Positions 1 through 7,742 of a stretch of 64,000 nucleotides of DNA are shown here, in pieces; position 1 is the first letter of the stretch, and each line of letters opens with the position of its first letter. The notes beneath the pieces are model-generated. The model worked only from the letters and a program-made list of their open reading frames with translations, searched no databases and had not been told where the DNA came from. Location of the stretch: contig DATEDI010000026.1 in NCBI GenBank assembly GCA_035281745.1, positions 186,001 to 250,000 on the forward strand, in the 5' to 3' direction. Position numbers and translations under genes: made by a program. The stretch comes from 66-474 sp035281745 (lineage in GTDB: Bacteria > Pseudomonadota > Gammaproteobacteria > Xanthomonadales > Rhodanobacteraceae).

Positions 1-303
1 CACATTGGTTTCGATGAACGCCGCCGGTCCGTCGATGGAACGATCGACGTGCGACTCCGCGGCGAAGTTCACCACCGCGTCGGGCTGGTGCTCGGCGAGC
101 AGCTTCGCGACCAGCGCACGGTCGCCGATGTCACCCTGCACGAACACATGGCGCGCATTGCCTGCCAGCGGTTTCAGCGTGTCAACGTTGCCGGCATAGG
201 TGAGCTTGTCCAGATTGACTACCGTCAACCCGTCCGCCACCGCCTGCAGCACGAAATTGCCGCCGATGAAACCGGCGCCGCCGGTCACCAACAGAGTGGT
301 CAT
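1..303 (-). CDS. rmlB: dTDP-glucose 4,6-dehydratase, N-terminal 101 residues (runs off the left edge)
   Basis: This is the start of an extended short-chain dehydrogenase. The ATG lies at 301-303 on the minus strand and the frame stays open to base 1. The N-terminus has the NAD-binding glycine motif TGGAGFIG at about residues 7-14. It continues with NLDKLTYAGN and, further on, NFAAESHVDRSI, both typical of RmlB, which converts dTDP-glucose to dTDP-4-keto-6-deoxyglucose for rhamnose and other deoxysugars. A purine-rich AAGGG directly precedes the start codon. It heads a minus-strand transcript leading out of the window. Other sugar-nucleotide dehydratases share parts of this pattern, but the LTYAGN and SHVDRSI stretches favour RmlB. 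Confidence 0.9.
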   Translation of the reverse strand, partial: MTTLLVTGGAGFIGGNFVLQAVADGLTVVNLDKLTYAGNVDTLKPLAGNARHVFVQGDIGDRALVAKLLAEHQPDAVVNFAAESHVDRSIDGPAAFIETNV

Positions 304-691
304 CCCTTGTCCTGCGCGAAATCAAAGGCGTGCATTGTGCCATAGGCGCTTTCCCGGCCCTTTGCGCGCAACGCGAGATGGCGGACCCCACGGGATCCGC
401 ATCGCTGTTACACGGAAGGCGGGTTGGCACCCGCCCTACATTTTGTCGCAGGAGGGCGGGAGTAGCGCGGCGCTCCCCGCCGTCATCGCAATCCGCAAAG
501 ACGTATCTGCACGCGACCCGCGCGAACTTCCCGAGGGAAGGCATCTCCGAGAACGTTGATGCATCAGGCTTGGCACGCATCGTGCTGGTAAGAAACCCGG
601 AGCATCTTTCTGGTCAGGAACGGGGGCTCCCAAACGGCTGCACCTTCGGGTACGGCCGTTTGTTTTTTTGCAGCAGCGCCGATTTTTCCTT

Positions 692-905
692 TGTCATCAC
701 GGGGCTGCCCGCGGCTCTTTGCGGGCAGAACCCGACTGCGTTTGCAGATTGCAAACGCGAACGCCGCAGGCGGCGCGTAGCGCGAGCGCCAAGGATGGCG
801 CGAATCAATCGGTGGTCCCCGGAATGACGACAAGATACTGGGGTGCGGTCATCCTCGGAATGACAACAGGAGGATGGGTGCGACCGGTCCCGGAACGACA
901 CGACA
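692..905. repeat. Family B palindromic repeat, copy 1
   Basis: The outer ends are an inverted pair resembling TCATTCCGGGG and CCCCGGAATGA. Inside are smaller hairpins: CTGCCCGC with GCGGGCAG, GCGTTTGCA with TGCAAACGC, and CGCCA with TGGCG. Related copies lie at 2800-3005, 12132-12251, 12293-12442, 19719-19862 and 22382-22436. A second partial unit ending in GGAATGAC follows at about 848-885. Confidence 0.75.
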
Positions 906-976
906 GGATTAATGTATCCGGCCGGGTCCGGGTGACGAGCATGTGGTGAACCCGCGGGAGCGCATCCCGCGTGCGA

Positions 977-993
977 GTGACGTGCCACGTCAC
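977..993. promoter_or_regulatory. 17-base palindrome upstream of the pilA promoter
   Basis: GTGACGTG and CACGTCAC flank a single C, giving a perfect dyad. It lies about 115 bases upstream of the -24 element of the predicted sigma-54 promoter, where enhancer-binding activators such as PilR usually bind. The sequence also fits a generic dimeric-regulator operator, so the bound protein is unknown. Confidence 0.45.
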
Positions 994-1107
994 ACTGTCG
1001 AGTTGCGTCAACGATTGTGAACTTGCCATTTCGGCGAACTGTGAACCGGTTCGCAAGCCGCATTCGCCGCGGCCGTTAGATTTCCCGCCGGGGCGCAGTC
1101 ACGGGGT

Positions 1108-1125
1108 TTGGCATGAAAGCTGCTT
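1108..1125 (+). promoter_or_regulatory. Predicted sigma-54 (RpoN) promoter of pilA
   Basis: TTGGCATGAAAGCTGCTT matches the -24/-12 consensus. The GG pair is at 1110-1111 and the GC pair at 1122-1123, with exactly ten bases between them. Transcription would begin near 1135 and give a leader of about 110 bases. RpoN with the PilS/PilR system drives pilA in Pseudomonas and xanthomonads, so the site fits the gene downstream. Confidence 0.7.
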
Positions 1126-1149
1126 CCTTCCACCCGAGCTTCTGGCTCA

Positions 1150-1166
1150 CTGGCCCTGCTGGCCAG
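1150..1166 (+). other. Hairpin in the pilA leader
   Basis: CTGGCC, a five-base loop, and GGCCAG form a perfect stem inside the predicted untranslated leader, about 80 bases before the start codon. It has no T-run, so it is not a terminator. A role in mRNA stability is possible but not shown. Confidence 0.35.
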
Positions 1167-1244
1167 GGGGTTCGCATCAGGGGCTTGCACTTTGGGCATT
1201 CCCAACCAGTAGACCAGTTTCCACAAGCACAGAGGATCCATTCC

Positions 1245-1712
1245 ATGAAAACCCAGAAAGGCTTTACCCTGATCGAACTGATGATCGTGGTCGCGATCAT
1301 CGCGATCTTGGCGGCCATTGCCGTCCCGGCGTATCAGAATTACATCATCCGCTCCAAGGTTACCGAGGCACTGTCCGCTGCCGACATGGCCCGGACCGCT
1401 GTTTCGGAGACCTTCCAGACCAAGGGCACGGTGCCTGCCAGCAATGGTTCAGCAGGGCTGCCTGGCACTCCGGCCAGCGTCGCAACAAAATACATGTCCG
1501 ACCTGCAGATCAGCGGGGCGGGCGTGATCACGGTCACTGTGCAAGGCACCAATGACACCTCCGCGGACGCTCACACCGTTAAATTTACGCCGTATGAGGG
1601 TGATACGACCACTGCGCTTGCAACAGGCTACAGCGGTCCGATCAGCTGGAAATGCCAGGGCGGTGACACCAATCCCATGCCGCCCAAGTACCTCCCGGCC
1701 ACCTGCCGCTGA
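1245..1712 (+). CDS. pilA: Type IV major pilin PilA
   Basis: This is the structural pilus subunit, 155 residues. The leader MKTQKG is followed by the processed N-terminus FTLIELMIVVAIIAILAA, with the glutamate at mature position 5 that is needed for assembly. Prepilin peptidase PilD (16173-17030) would cut after Gly6 and methylate the Phe. Two cysteines near the C-terminus (KC and ATC) could form the pilin disulfide loop. The start at 1245 is chosen because it gives the standard short leader and has AGAGGA eight bases upstream. A sigma-54-type promoter precedes the gene and a strong terminator follows, so it is probably monocistronic. The C-terminal residue is Arg, not the Ser used by TfpO-type pilin glycosylation. 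Confidence 0.96.
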   Translation: MKTQKGFTLIELMIVVAIIAILAAIAVPAYQNYIIRSKVTEALSAADMARTAVSETFQTKGTVPASNGSAGLPGTPASVATKYMSDLQISGAGVITVTVQGTNDTSADAHTVKFTPYEGDTTTALATGYSGPISWKCQGGDTNPMPPKYLPATCR

Positions 1713-1736
1713 AATTAGCTTCACCACAACACATTC

Positions 1737-1765
1737 GAAGGGCCGCTTCTGCGGCCCTTCTTTTT
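1737..1765 (+). terminator. Rho-independent terminator of pilA
   Basis: GAAGGGCCGC, a short TTCT loop and GCGGCCCTTC form a perfect ten-base stem followed by TTTTT. It starts 25 bases after the pilA stop codon and should separate pilA from the glycan genes downstream. Confidence 0.92.
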
Positions 1766-1911
1766 GATGCAGACCCTTGCAACGACATCCACTCGGGCCG
1801 CGTTCGAGAAGAGCATGCCGCGGTCTTTCAGAGTGCGCGCGGTAGTCAGTAAGCGCACCCGGGTTCAAACCCTCGGTAACATGGCGCGACTTATACCCCA
1901 CGGATTGCCCG

Positions 1912-4269
1912 ATGCACCTGAAAGAACGCGCCCACAAATGGTTGCCTTGGCTACTGTTGGCTGTGGCGGTGTTGATCACGGCCGGCGTTTATTGGCCGGG
2001 CGTCAGCGGGGGCTGGGTATTCGACGATTACCCGAACATCATCGACAACGCGGCGATTCACATCACGCGTGGAGATTCGACGCTGGTGGCGTGGCTGAAC
2101 TCGGCATTGTCGTCGCCTTCGAGTTTCCTGCATCGGCCATTGGCTTCGCTGACTTTTTCGGCGAACTGGTATTTCGGTAACGGCAATCCGTGGCCGTTCA
2201 AGGTCACCAACATCGTCATCCACCTGATCAACGGCGTGCTGGTGTTTTGCATGTTGCGGGCGTTGTTGCGGCTGGTGGGGTGGCGCCACCACGCACTTCC
2301 CCCCTCTCCCTCCGGGAGAGGGGCTGGGGGTGAGGGTTCGGGTTTTCCCAAAGATATCGCGAGAACCGAACCCTCACCCGGCGCTCCGCGCCCCCCTCTC
2401 CCGGAGGGAGAGGGGAAAAGCGCTGCAATCGATGACACGGCGGCGACGCGACTGGCGCTGATCGTCAGTGCCGCGTGGATGCTGCTGCCGATCAACCTGA
2501 TGGCCGTGTTGTACGTGGTGCAGCGGATGGAAAGCCTGTGCCAGATATTCGTGTTGGCCGGCTTGTGGACGTATTTGCACGGACGCTGGATGATGCTGAC
2601 GGCAACCGACGCCGGTCGCGATCGGCGGGGGTTCGCGCTGGCCATTGCAGGCATCGTGTTCGGCACCGTGCTGGGGCTGACGTCGAAGGAAACCGGGGTG
2701 CTGCTGCCGGTGTTCGCGTTTTTGGCCGAGTGGATCGTGCTGCGGTTTGCGCGGGCGGTGCCTGCAAACAACGACCGTGGCTTGGACCATCCCCAACTTG
2801 TCATTCCGGGGCGACCCGCAGGGTCGAACCCGACTGCGTTTGCAGGACTGCAAACGCGAACGCCGAAGGCGGCGCGCAGCGCGACCGCCAAGGATGGCGC
2901 GAGTCAATCGGTTTCGTTGACGCCGACAGCTCAACCCGCGTGTGAGCCCGACGAAGCGCAAGAAACCGATTCCGGATCGCCGTTGCGCGACGTCCGGAAT
3001 GACAACAAGAGTCAGCCATTCGTACCCGCAAGGCAAGACAAGCGCTTGTGGGCGTTTTTCATCGTCACATTGTTCATTCCGGCGATTCTGGGTTTCGCTT
3101 GGCTACTGCGCGGCGCTCTGCGCCCCGGCGCACTCGCGGGCCGTGAGTTCACGCTCGCGCAGCGCCTGCTGACCGAACCACGCGTGCTGGTGGATTACCT
3201 GCACTGGACGCTTTTTCCCGACCCGATGGTCCTCAGCCTGTATCACGACGAGATCCAGGTATCGACCGGGCTGCTGACACCATGGACCACGCTGGGGGCG
3301 ATGCTGCTGCTGGCGGCGTTGATCGTGGTCGCGATATGGCTGCGCAATCGACGCCCGCTGGTGTCGCTGGGCATCGGCTGGTTCTTCGCCGCGCAGTTGC
3401 TGACCGCCACCATCATTCCGCTGGAACTGGTGTACGAGCAACGCATGTACTTCGCCTCGATTGGCGTGCTGTTGGCGGCCGGTGCGTTGCTGCTCGGGCT
3501 GCGCTGGAAGATCGCGTTGCCGCTTCTGCGTGGATTCGTCGTTGCAGTGGCGCTGCTGTGGTTCGCAGTCGCGACCAATCTGCGCGCGCACGAATGGTCG
3601 AACCCGCTGCGTCTTGCAGTGGCCGAAGCCAATCGTCACCCCGAATCCGCGCGCGCCGTGTACGAAGCAGGCCGCCTTCTGCTGATCGCGTCGAACTACC
3701 AGCCCGGCAAGACGTTGGACGAATCATGGAAATACTTGCGCAAGGCCGCTGCGATACCGGGTTCATCCGCGCTGGCCGACCAGGCCATGATCATGATTGC
3801 CGACCATCATCGCGAAGGCGCCGACGACACGTACTGGGATTCGATGGTGCACAAGCTGCGCGATCAGCCAACCCGGCAGGAAGACATCTCCGCGCTGATT
3901 TCGCTGACCAGTTGCTACAAGGCAGACATTTGCAAGTTCGACGTTGCGCAACTGCAACGCGCGTACGAAGCGGCACTATCGCGCCCGCATCCGATCGCAC
4001 GCCTGAATGGCGCCTATGCGGATTTCCAGCGCGACATCATGCACAACGACAAACTCGCGGAGGTGTATCTCGCGCGGGCCGTCGCAGGCGACCCTGATGA
4101 GTCGGCCTACCGTATCGACCTGGCCGCGCTGTATGCGCGCAATGGCCAGATTGAAGAGGCACTGCAACAGATCGATGCGTTGCGACACATGAACCTTGCC
4201 GGCCGTCTCGATGGGCAGATCGCCACGCTGGAGCGGCTGGCGAAACAAGACGGCACAAAATCGCAATGA
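1912..4269 (+). CDS. GT-C type membrane glycosyltransferase with C-terminal TPR domain, carrying two in-frame repeat inserts
   Basis: This 785-residue protein starts with a membrane helix followed by a loop with FDDYPN. An acidic pair there is typical of GT-C enzymes that use lipid-linked sugars (PMT/TMTC-like). Many further hydrophobic segments follow. From about residue 560 it is soluble and TPR-like. It follows pilA directly, as pilin glycosyltransferases such as TfpW do in some Pseudomonas strains, so it could transfer a glycan to pilin. That is inference. Two loops are foreign: residues about 126-170 are encoded by a family A palindrome, and residues about 297-365 by a family B palindrome. 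Both keep the frame open and lie between membrane segments. Without them the protein would be about 670 residues. The ATG at 1912 lacks a strong ribosome binding site. Its stop overlaps the next gene. Confidence 0.75.
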   Translation: MHLKERAHKWLPWLLLAVAVLITAGVYWPGVSGGWVFDDYPNIIDNAAIHITRGDSTLVAWLNSALSSPSSFLHRPLASLTFSANWYFGNGNPWPFKVTNIVIHLINGVLVFCMLRALLRLVGWRHHALPPSPSGRGAGGEGSGFPKDIARTEPSPGAPRPPLPEGEGKSAAIDDTAATRLALIVSAAWMLLPINLMAVLYVVQRMESLCQIFVLAGLWTYLHGRWMMLTATDAGRDRRGFALAIAGIVFGTVLGLTSKETGVLLPVFAFLAEWIVLRFARAVPANNDRGLDHPQLVIPGRPAGSNPTAFAGLQTRTPKAARSATAKDGASQSVSLTPTAQPACEPDEAQETDSGSPLRDVRNDNKSQPFVPARQDKRLWAFFIVTLFIPAILGFAWLLRGALRPGALAGREFTLAQRLLTEPRVLVDYLHWTLFPDPMVLSLYHDEIQVSTGLLTPWTTLGAMLLLAALIVVAIWLRNRRPLVSLGIGWFFAAQLLTATIIPLELVYEQRMYFASIGVLLAAGALLLGLRWKIALPLLRGFVVAVALLWFAVATNLRAHEWSNPLRLAVAEANRHPESARAVYEAGRLLLIASNYQPGKTLDESWKYLRKAAAIPGSSALADQAMIMIADHHREGADDTYWDSMVHKLRDQPTRQEDISALISLTSCYKADICKFDVAQLQRAYEAALSRPHPIARLNGAYADFQRDIMHNDKLAEVYLARAVAGDPDESAYRIDLAALYARNGQIEEALQQIDALRHMNLAGRLDGQIATLERLAKQDGTKSQ
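2290..2418. repeat. Family A palindromic element, in-frame copy
   Basis: This is a large inverted repeat of about 130 bases. Each arm contains its own small hairpin (CTCTCCCTCCGGGAGAG and CTCTCCCGGAGGGAGAG) joined to a GTGAGGGTTCGG or CCGAACCCTCAC segment around a short centre near 2352-2365. Other copies lie at 14556-14668, 17036-17184, 28846-29004 and 46519-46668. This one is translated as part of the GT-C gene. Confidence 0.85.
2800..3005. repeat. Family B palindromic repeat, copy 2, in-frame
   Basis: It has the same ends (TCATTCCGGGG and CCGGAATGACA) and inner hairpins (GCGTTTGCAGGACTGCAAACGC, and CGCCAAGGATGGCG) as copy 1, but lies inside the reading frame of the GT-C gene. It contributes about 68 residues without a stop codon. 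Confidence 0.85.
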
Positions 4270-5459
4270 AGGAATGCAAGTTCGACCACATGAACGAGTC
4301 CCTATCCGAGCAACCTTTCCTGATCTTCGGCTCACCGCTGATCGAGCAAGCCGAAATCGACGAAGTCGTCGCCTGCATGGAATCCGCGTGGCTGGGCACT
4401 GGTCCGCGCGTAGCGCAGTTCGAGAACGACTTCGCCGCGTATCAAGGCCTGCAACCGTCGCAGGTTGCAGCCGTGAATTCCTGCACCGCGGCGCTGCACG
4501 TCAGCATGGTCGCGGCGGGGTTGGAGCCGGGCGCAGAGGTCATCACCACGCCGATGACCTTCTGCGCGTCGGTGAACGCGATCATCCATGCGGGGCTGAC
4601 ACCGGTGCTGGCGGACGTGGACCCGGCAACGCAGTGCATCGACCCCGCCGCGGTTGAAGCCGCCATCACGCCGCGCACGCGCGCGATCCTGCCCGTGCAT
4701 TTCGCCGGGCGGCCGTGCGAAATGGACGCGATTATGGCCATCGCCGACAAGCACCACCTGATGGTGATCGAGGATTGCGCGCACGCTATCGAAACCACTT
4801 ACCACGGTCGCAAGGCCGGCGGCTTCGGTGATTTTGGTTGCTTCAGCTTCTATGCCACCAAGAATGTGGTTACTGGCGAAGGTGGCATGATCACCGGGCG
4901 CGACGAGGCCCATATCGCACGCGCGAAAGTGCTGGCGTTGCATGGCATGAGCAAGGACGCGTGGCACCGCTTCGGCGACCAGGGCTACAAGCACTATCAA
5001 GTGGTCGAAGCCGGCTTCAAGTACAACATGATGGATTTGCAGGCGGCGATCGGCATCCATCAGCTTGCGCGCGTCGAGCGCAACTGGAAGCGTCGCGAAA
5101 CCATCTGGAATCGCTACATGGAAGCTTTCGCCGACTTGCCGATCGGCCTGTCCGCGCCGCCTGCCCCCGACACGAAGCACGCGTACCACCTGTTCACCAT
5201 CATGGTGGACGAGACACGCTGCGGCATCTCGCGCGACGCGTTCCTCGATGCAATGAATGCGCGCCGCATCGGCACCGGTGTGCATTATCTTTCCGTGCCG
5301 GAACACCCATACTACCAGCAGCGTTTCGGATGGAAGCCGCAGCAATGGCCACGTGCGATGCGCATCGGGCGGCACACGGTCAGCCTGCCGCTGTCCCCAA
5401 AGCTCTCAGAGGCGGATGTCGGGCGGACCATCGATGCAGTTCGAAGCATCATTCGTTGA
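4266..5459 (+). CDS. DegT/DnrJ/EryC1/StrS family sugar aminotransferase
   Basis: This is a PLP-dependent aminotransferase of 397 residues that would make an amino sugar nucleotide from a keto sugar. The expected family landmarks are present: a conserved SCTAALH stretch, the DCAHAIE segment that contacts PLP, and FYATKNVVTGEGG with the PLP lysine at residue 199. ArnB, PseC and dTDP-sugar transaminases share this fold, so the exact sugar cannot be told. The first ATG (4266) overlaps the previous stop by four bases, which suggests translational coupling. An alternative ATG at 4290 gives a more usual N-terminus. It is the only amino-sugar enzyme in the cassette, so the nucleotide sugar it uses must be made elsewhere. 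The rmlB gene at the left edge is a candidate source. Confidence 0.88.
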   Translation: MKECKFDHMNESLSEQPFLIFGSPLIEQAEIDEVVACMESAWLGTGPRVAQFENDFAAYQGLQPSQVAAVNSCTAALHVSMVAAGLEPGAEVITTPMTFCASVNAIIHAGLTPVLADVDPATQCIDPAAVEAAITPRTRAILPVHFAGRPCEMDAIMAIADKHHLMVIEDCAHAIETTYHGRKAGGFGDFGCFSFYATKNVVTGEGGMITGRDEAHIARAKVLALHGMSKDAWHRFGDQGYKHYQVVEAGFKYNMMDLQAAIGIHQLARVERNWKRRETIWNRYMEAFADLPIGLSAPPAPDTKHAYHLFTIMVDETRCGISRDAFLDAMNARRIGTGVHYLSVPEHPYYQQRFGWKPQQWPRAMRIGRHTVSLPLSPKLSEADVGRTIDAVRSIIR

Positions 5460-5462
5460 GAG

Positions 5463-6770
5463 ATGATCCGGATGCCATCATGGCACTCATGGTTGGGGTC
5501 GAGGCCCGCCATAAAAGGCCCGATTGCGCGGGGGACGATCCGAACCACGTTCGTGCTGGGCCTGCGCCTTCTGGTCCAGGCGGGCACCCTGCTGCTGGTC
5601 GCACGGCTGCTCGGCCCCGATCAGTTTGGCGCCTTCGCGGGCATCGCTGCGCTTGCGGTGTTGCTCGGGGCCGTCGCGTCGTTCGGCACGAACGTTGTGT
5701 TGCTCGGAGAAGTGTCAAAGGCGCCGGGACGACGCGTTCAGGTATTGCAGTACGCAGTTCCGACCACGTTGTTGTGTGGCGGAGCTCTGTTGATCGCATA
5801 CCTTCTTATCTGCAGGCTGGCGCTGCGCGACACTGGGGTGCCTGTGACAGTGCTGCTTGCCATCGGCATAAGCGAAACTTGGCTACAACCGCTGTTCGGA
5901 TTGCCTGCGGCAGAGCAGCTCGCCCTCGGCCGCATTGCCCGTTCGCAATTATTGGCAACACTGCCACTGCTGTTGCGGCTTGCCGCAGCGACCGTGGTTT
6001 TTCTGCTGCGGCCGGAAGCTCCACTGACGGCCTATGCCTACGGTTATCTCGCCGCATCAGTGGCGGCGCTCGTGTTCGCCTCGACCACGCTGCCGGCACC
6101 ATGGCCCAATCCGAAACATTGGCGTCTGCCGATCAGGAAAGAACTGCGTGACGCGGCAGGCTATGCAGCACTCAATCTTACCGCCAGCACACCTGCAGAA
6201 CTCGACAAGACTCTTGCAGCCAAGCTGCTGCCACTCCCCGCGGCCGGCCTTTATGCGGCCGGCGCACGTGTGATCGGAGCTGCCACGCTTCCCGTCATCG
6301 CGATGCTGCTGTCCGCGCTCCCGCGCCTGTTTCGCGAAGGGCAGAATCAGCCACAACGTACCGGGCGGCTGCTCCGCTGGATCTTTGCCGCCACTTTGGC
6401 GTACAGCCTTGCATTGGCCGTCCTGCTGTGGTTCATTGCCCCCGCGTTCGTGTGGCTGTTCGGCGCCAAGTACGCCGGCATCGAGCACACGATCCATTGG
6501 TTGTGCCTCGCGGTACCCGGCATGGCGCTTCGAGTGGCGGCCGGCGGTATCCTGATGGCGTTTGGTAGACCTTGGATGCGAGTGGGGTTCGAACTCACGG
6601 GTCTGATCGTTCTTATCGTCGCCGCGGTCTTCATGACCACGCGATTCGGAACCACAGGGATGCCGCTTGCGCTGGCAAGCTCCGAGTGGGTTATGGCAGC
6701 GATTGGTGTGTGGCTATTGTTGATGGCTTGGGATGGCCGCACAAAAGTACCTGTATCTACCCCGGTTTGA
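5463..6770 (+). CDS. Wzx-like oligosaccharide flippase (polysaccharide transporter family)
   Basis: This 435-residue integral membrane protein has roughly twelve hydrophobic segments distributed along its length. It has the ARLLGPDQFGAFA stretch near residue 50 that is common at the N-terminus of Wzx/MATE-like polysaccharide transporters. Such proteins flip undecaprenyl-linked oligosaccharides across the inner membrane. It begins three bases after the DegT gene stops, so it belongs to the same transcript. A flippase beside a GT-C transferase and several cytosolic glycosyltransferases is the layout expected for a glycan assembled on a lipid carrier and then moved to a periplasmic acceptor or polymer. 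The exact substrate cannot be read from the sequence. Confidence 0.82.
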   Translation: MIRMPSWHSWLGSRPAIKGPIARGTIRTTFVLGLRLLVQAGTLLLVARLLGPDQFGAFAGIAALAVLLGAVASFGTNVVLLGEVSKAPGRRVQVLQYAVPTTLLCGGALLIAYLLICRLALRDTGVPVTVLLAIGISETWLQPLFGLPAAEQLALGRIARSQLLATLPLLLRLAAATVVFLLRPEAPLTAYAYGYLAASVAALVFASTTLPAPWPNPKHWRLPIRKELRDAAGYAALNLTASTPAELDKTLAAKLLPLPAAGLYAAGARVIGAATLPVIAMLLSALPRLFREGQNQPQRTGRLLRWIFAATLAYSLALAVLLWFIAPAFVWLFGAKYAGIEHTIHWLCLAVPGMALRVAAGGILMAFGRPWMRVGFELTGLIVLIVAAVFMTTRFGTTGMPLALASSEWVMAAIGVWLLLMAWDGRTKVPVSTPV

Positions 6771-6800
6771 GCGATCAACCTACCGTTCGGCATTTAGCTC

Positions 6801-7742
6801 GTGGGCAATCATGCAGACCTTCACCTCTTCAAAAACCAGCCAGATGACCCAATGGGCGACCTGAAACTCCAAACCATGCTGGCGCTGAGGCGCACTGGTA
6901 ATCTGCTCTCCTGCGGCGGCCGCTGTCGTATCCCTCAAAAGCTGCTTTGGTACTTCCTGCGCCGCGTTGACGTAACGGTCTCTGTATCAGATTTCGACGA
7001 CAACCTTGCCGTGAATCTGCATCTGACCGAGCACATGCAGCGACGGATATTCTGGTTGGGTTATTACAACCTGCAGATCGTTCCATTTCTGAAGGATTTT
7101 TTGCAGCCCGGGATGACCTTCATTGATATCGGCGCCAATATCGGAGAAATTTCCTTGGTAGCGGCGAAGCGCGTTGGTTACGCGGGCCATGTCATCGCAT
7201 TCGAGCCCATCGATGCGATTGCGGACGAGTTCCAGGCAAACGCCGAACGCAACGAGTTAAAACAGATCTCCATCGCCCGCACCGGACTGTCCGAGGTCGC
7301 CGGTGATCGCGTGCCCATTTACGTTTCATGCGGCCAAGGGAATCCGGGAGACAAACACAATGGCCTCGGTAGCCTCTACGGTGCCGCCACCGGTGCATCT
7401 CCATTGCAGTACATCGAGACCACGACGCTGGACGCGTGGCTCGATGGGCATCCTGTCGATCGCGTCGACTTGATCAAGATCGACATCGAAGGCGCAGAAC
7501 TTCCTTGCCTGAAGGGGGCTCAACAAACGTTGCAGAGGTTCAAGCCTGCCATCATTATCGAGCTTCAAGACACGACGGCCATCACTGCCGGCTATCGGGC
7601 CACCGATATTCTCGAATACCTGACCGGCCTCGGATACACGTTTCATCGATTCGAGGACAGCGAGTTGGCTCCGTTTTCAAAATCAACGCCCCTGAAGTTG
7701 AATCAAAACATCTTGTGTACCGCAACCGGCATCCCATCATAA
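6801..7742 (+). CDS. FkbM family SAM-dependent methyltransferase
   Basis: This 313-residue protein has the SAM-binding motif DIGANIG at residues 109-115, then AFEPIDA for motif II, and LIKIDIEGAE in the C-terminal half. All three are hallmarks of the FkbM family, which methylates hydroxyl groups on sugars and natural products. In glycan loci these enzymes usually add O-methyl groups to a terminal sugar. The called start is GTG at 6801; an ATG at 6852 is equally possible. It lies 30 bases after the flippase gene. Its last six bases overlap the end of the convergent GT4 gene, so the two transcripts meet with no terminator between them. Confidence 0.85.
   Translation: MGNHADLHLFKNQPDDPMGDLKLQTMLALRRTGNLLSCGGRCRIPQKLLWYFLRRVDVTVSVSDFDDNLAVNLHLTEHMQRRIFWLGYYNLQIVPFLKDFLQPGMTFIDIGANIGEISLVAAKRVGYAGHVIAFEPIDAIADEFQANAERNELKQISIARTGLSEVAGDRVPIYVSCGQGNPGDKHNGLGSLYGAATGASPLQYIETTTLDAWLDGHPVDRVDLIKIDIEGAELPCLKGAQQTLQRFKPAIIIELQDTTAITAGYRATDILEYLTGLGYTFHRFEDSELAPFSKSTPLKLNQNILCTATGIPS

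Larger units (their letters stand above)
304..1244. other. Intergenic region between rmlB and pilA
   Basis: This 941-base stretch contains no convincing gene. From 692 to about 905 it holds a family B palindromic repeat. From 977 to 993 there is a 17-base palindrome, from 1108 to 1125 a sigma-54-type promoter, and from 1150 to 1166 a hairpin in the likely pilA leader. Short open frames across 304-690 lack family resemblance and ribosome binding sites. Confidence 0.7.

Noticed and set aside
1820..1890. GGTTCAAACCC near 1861, resembling the T-loop of a tRNA
   Set aside because: No acceptor, D or anticodon stems could be paired around it, so it is not a tRNA gene; it could at most be a remnant.
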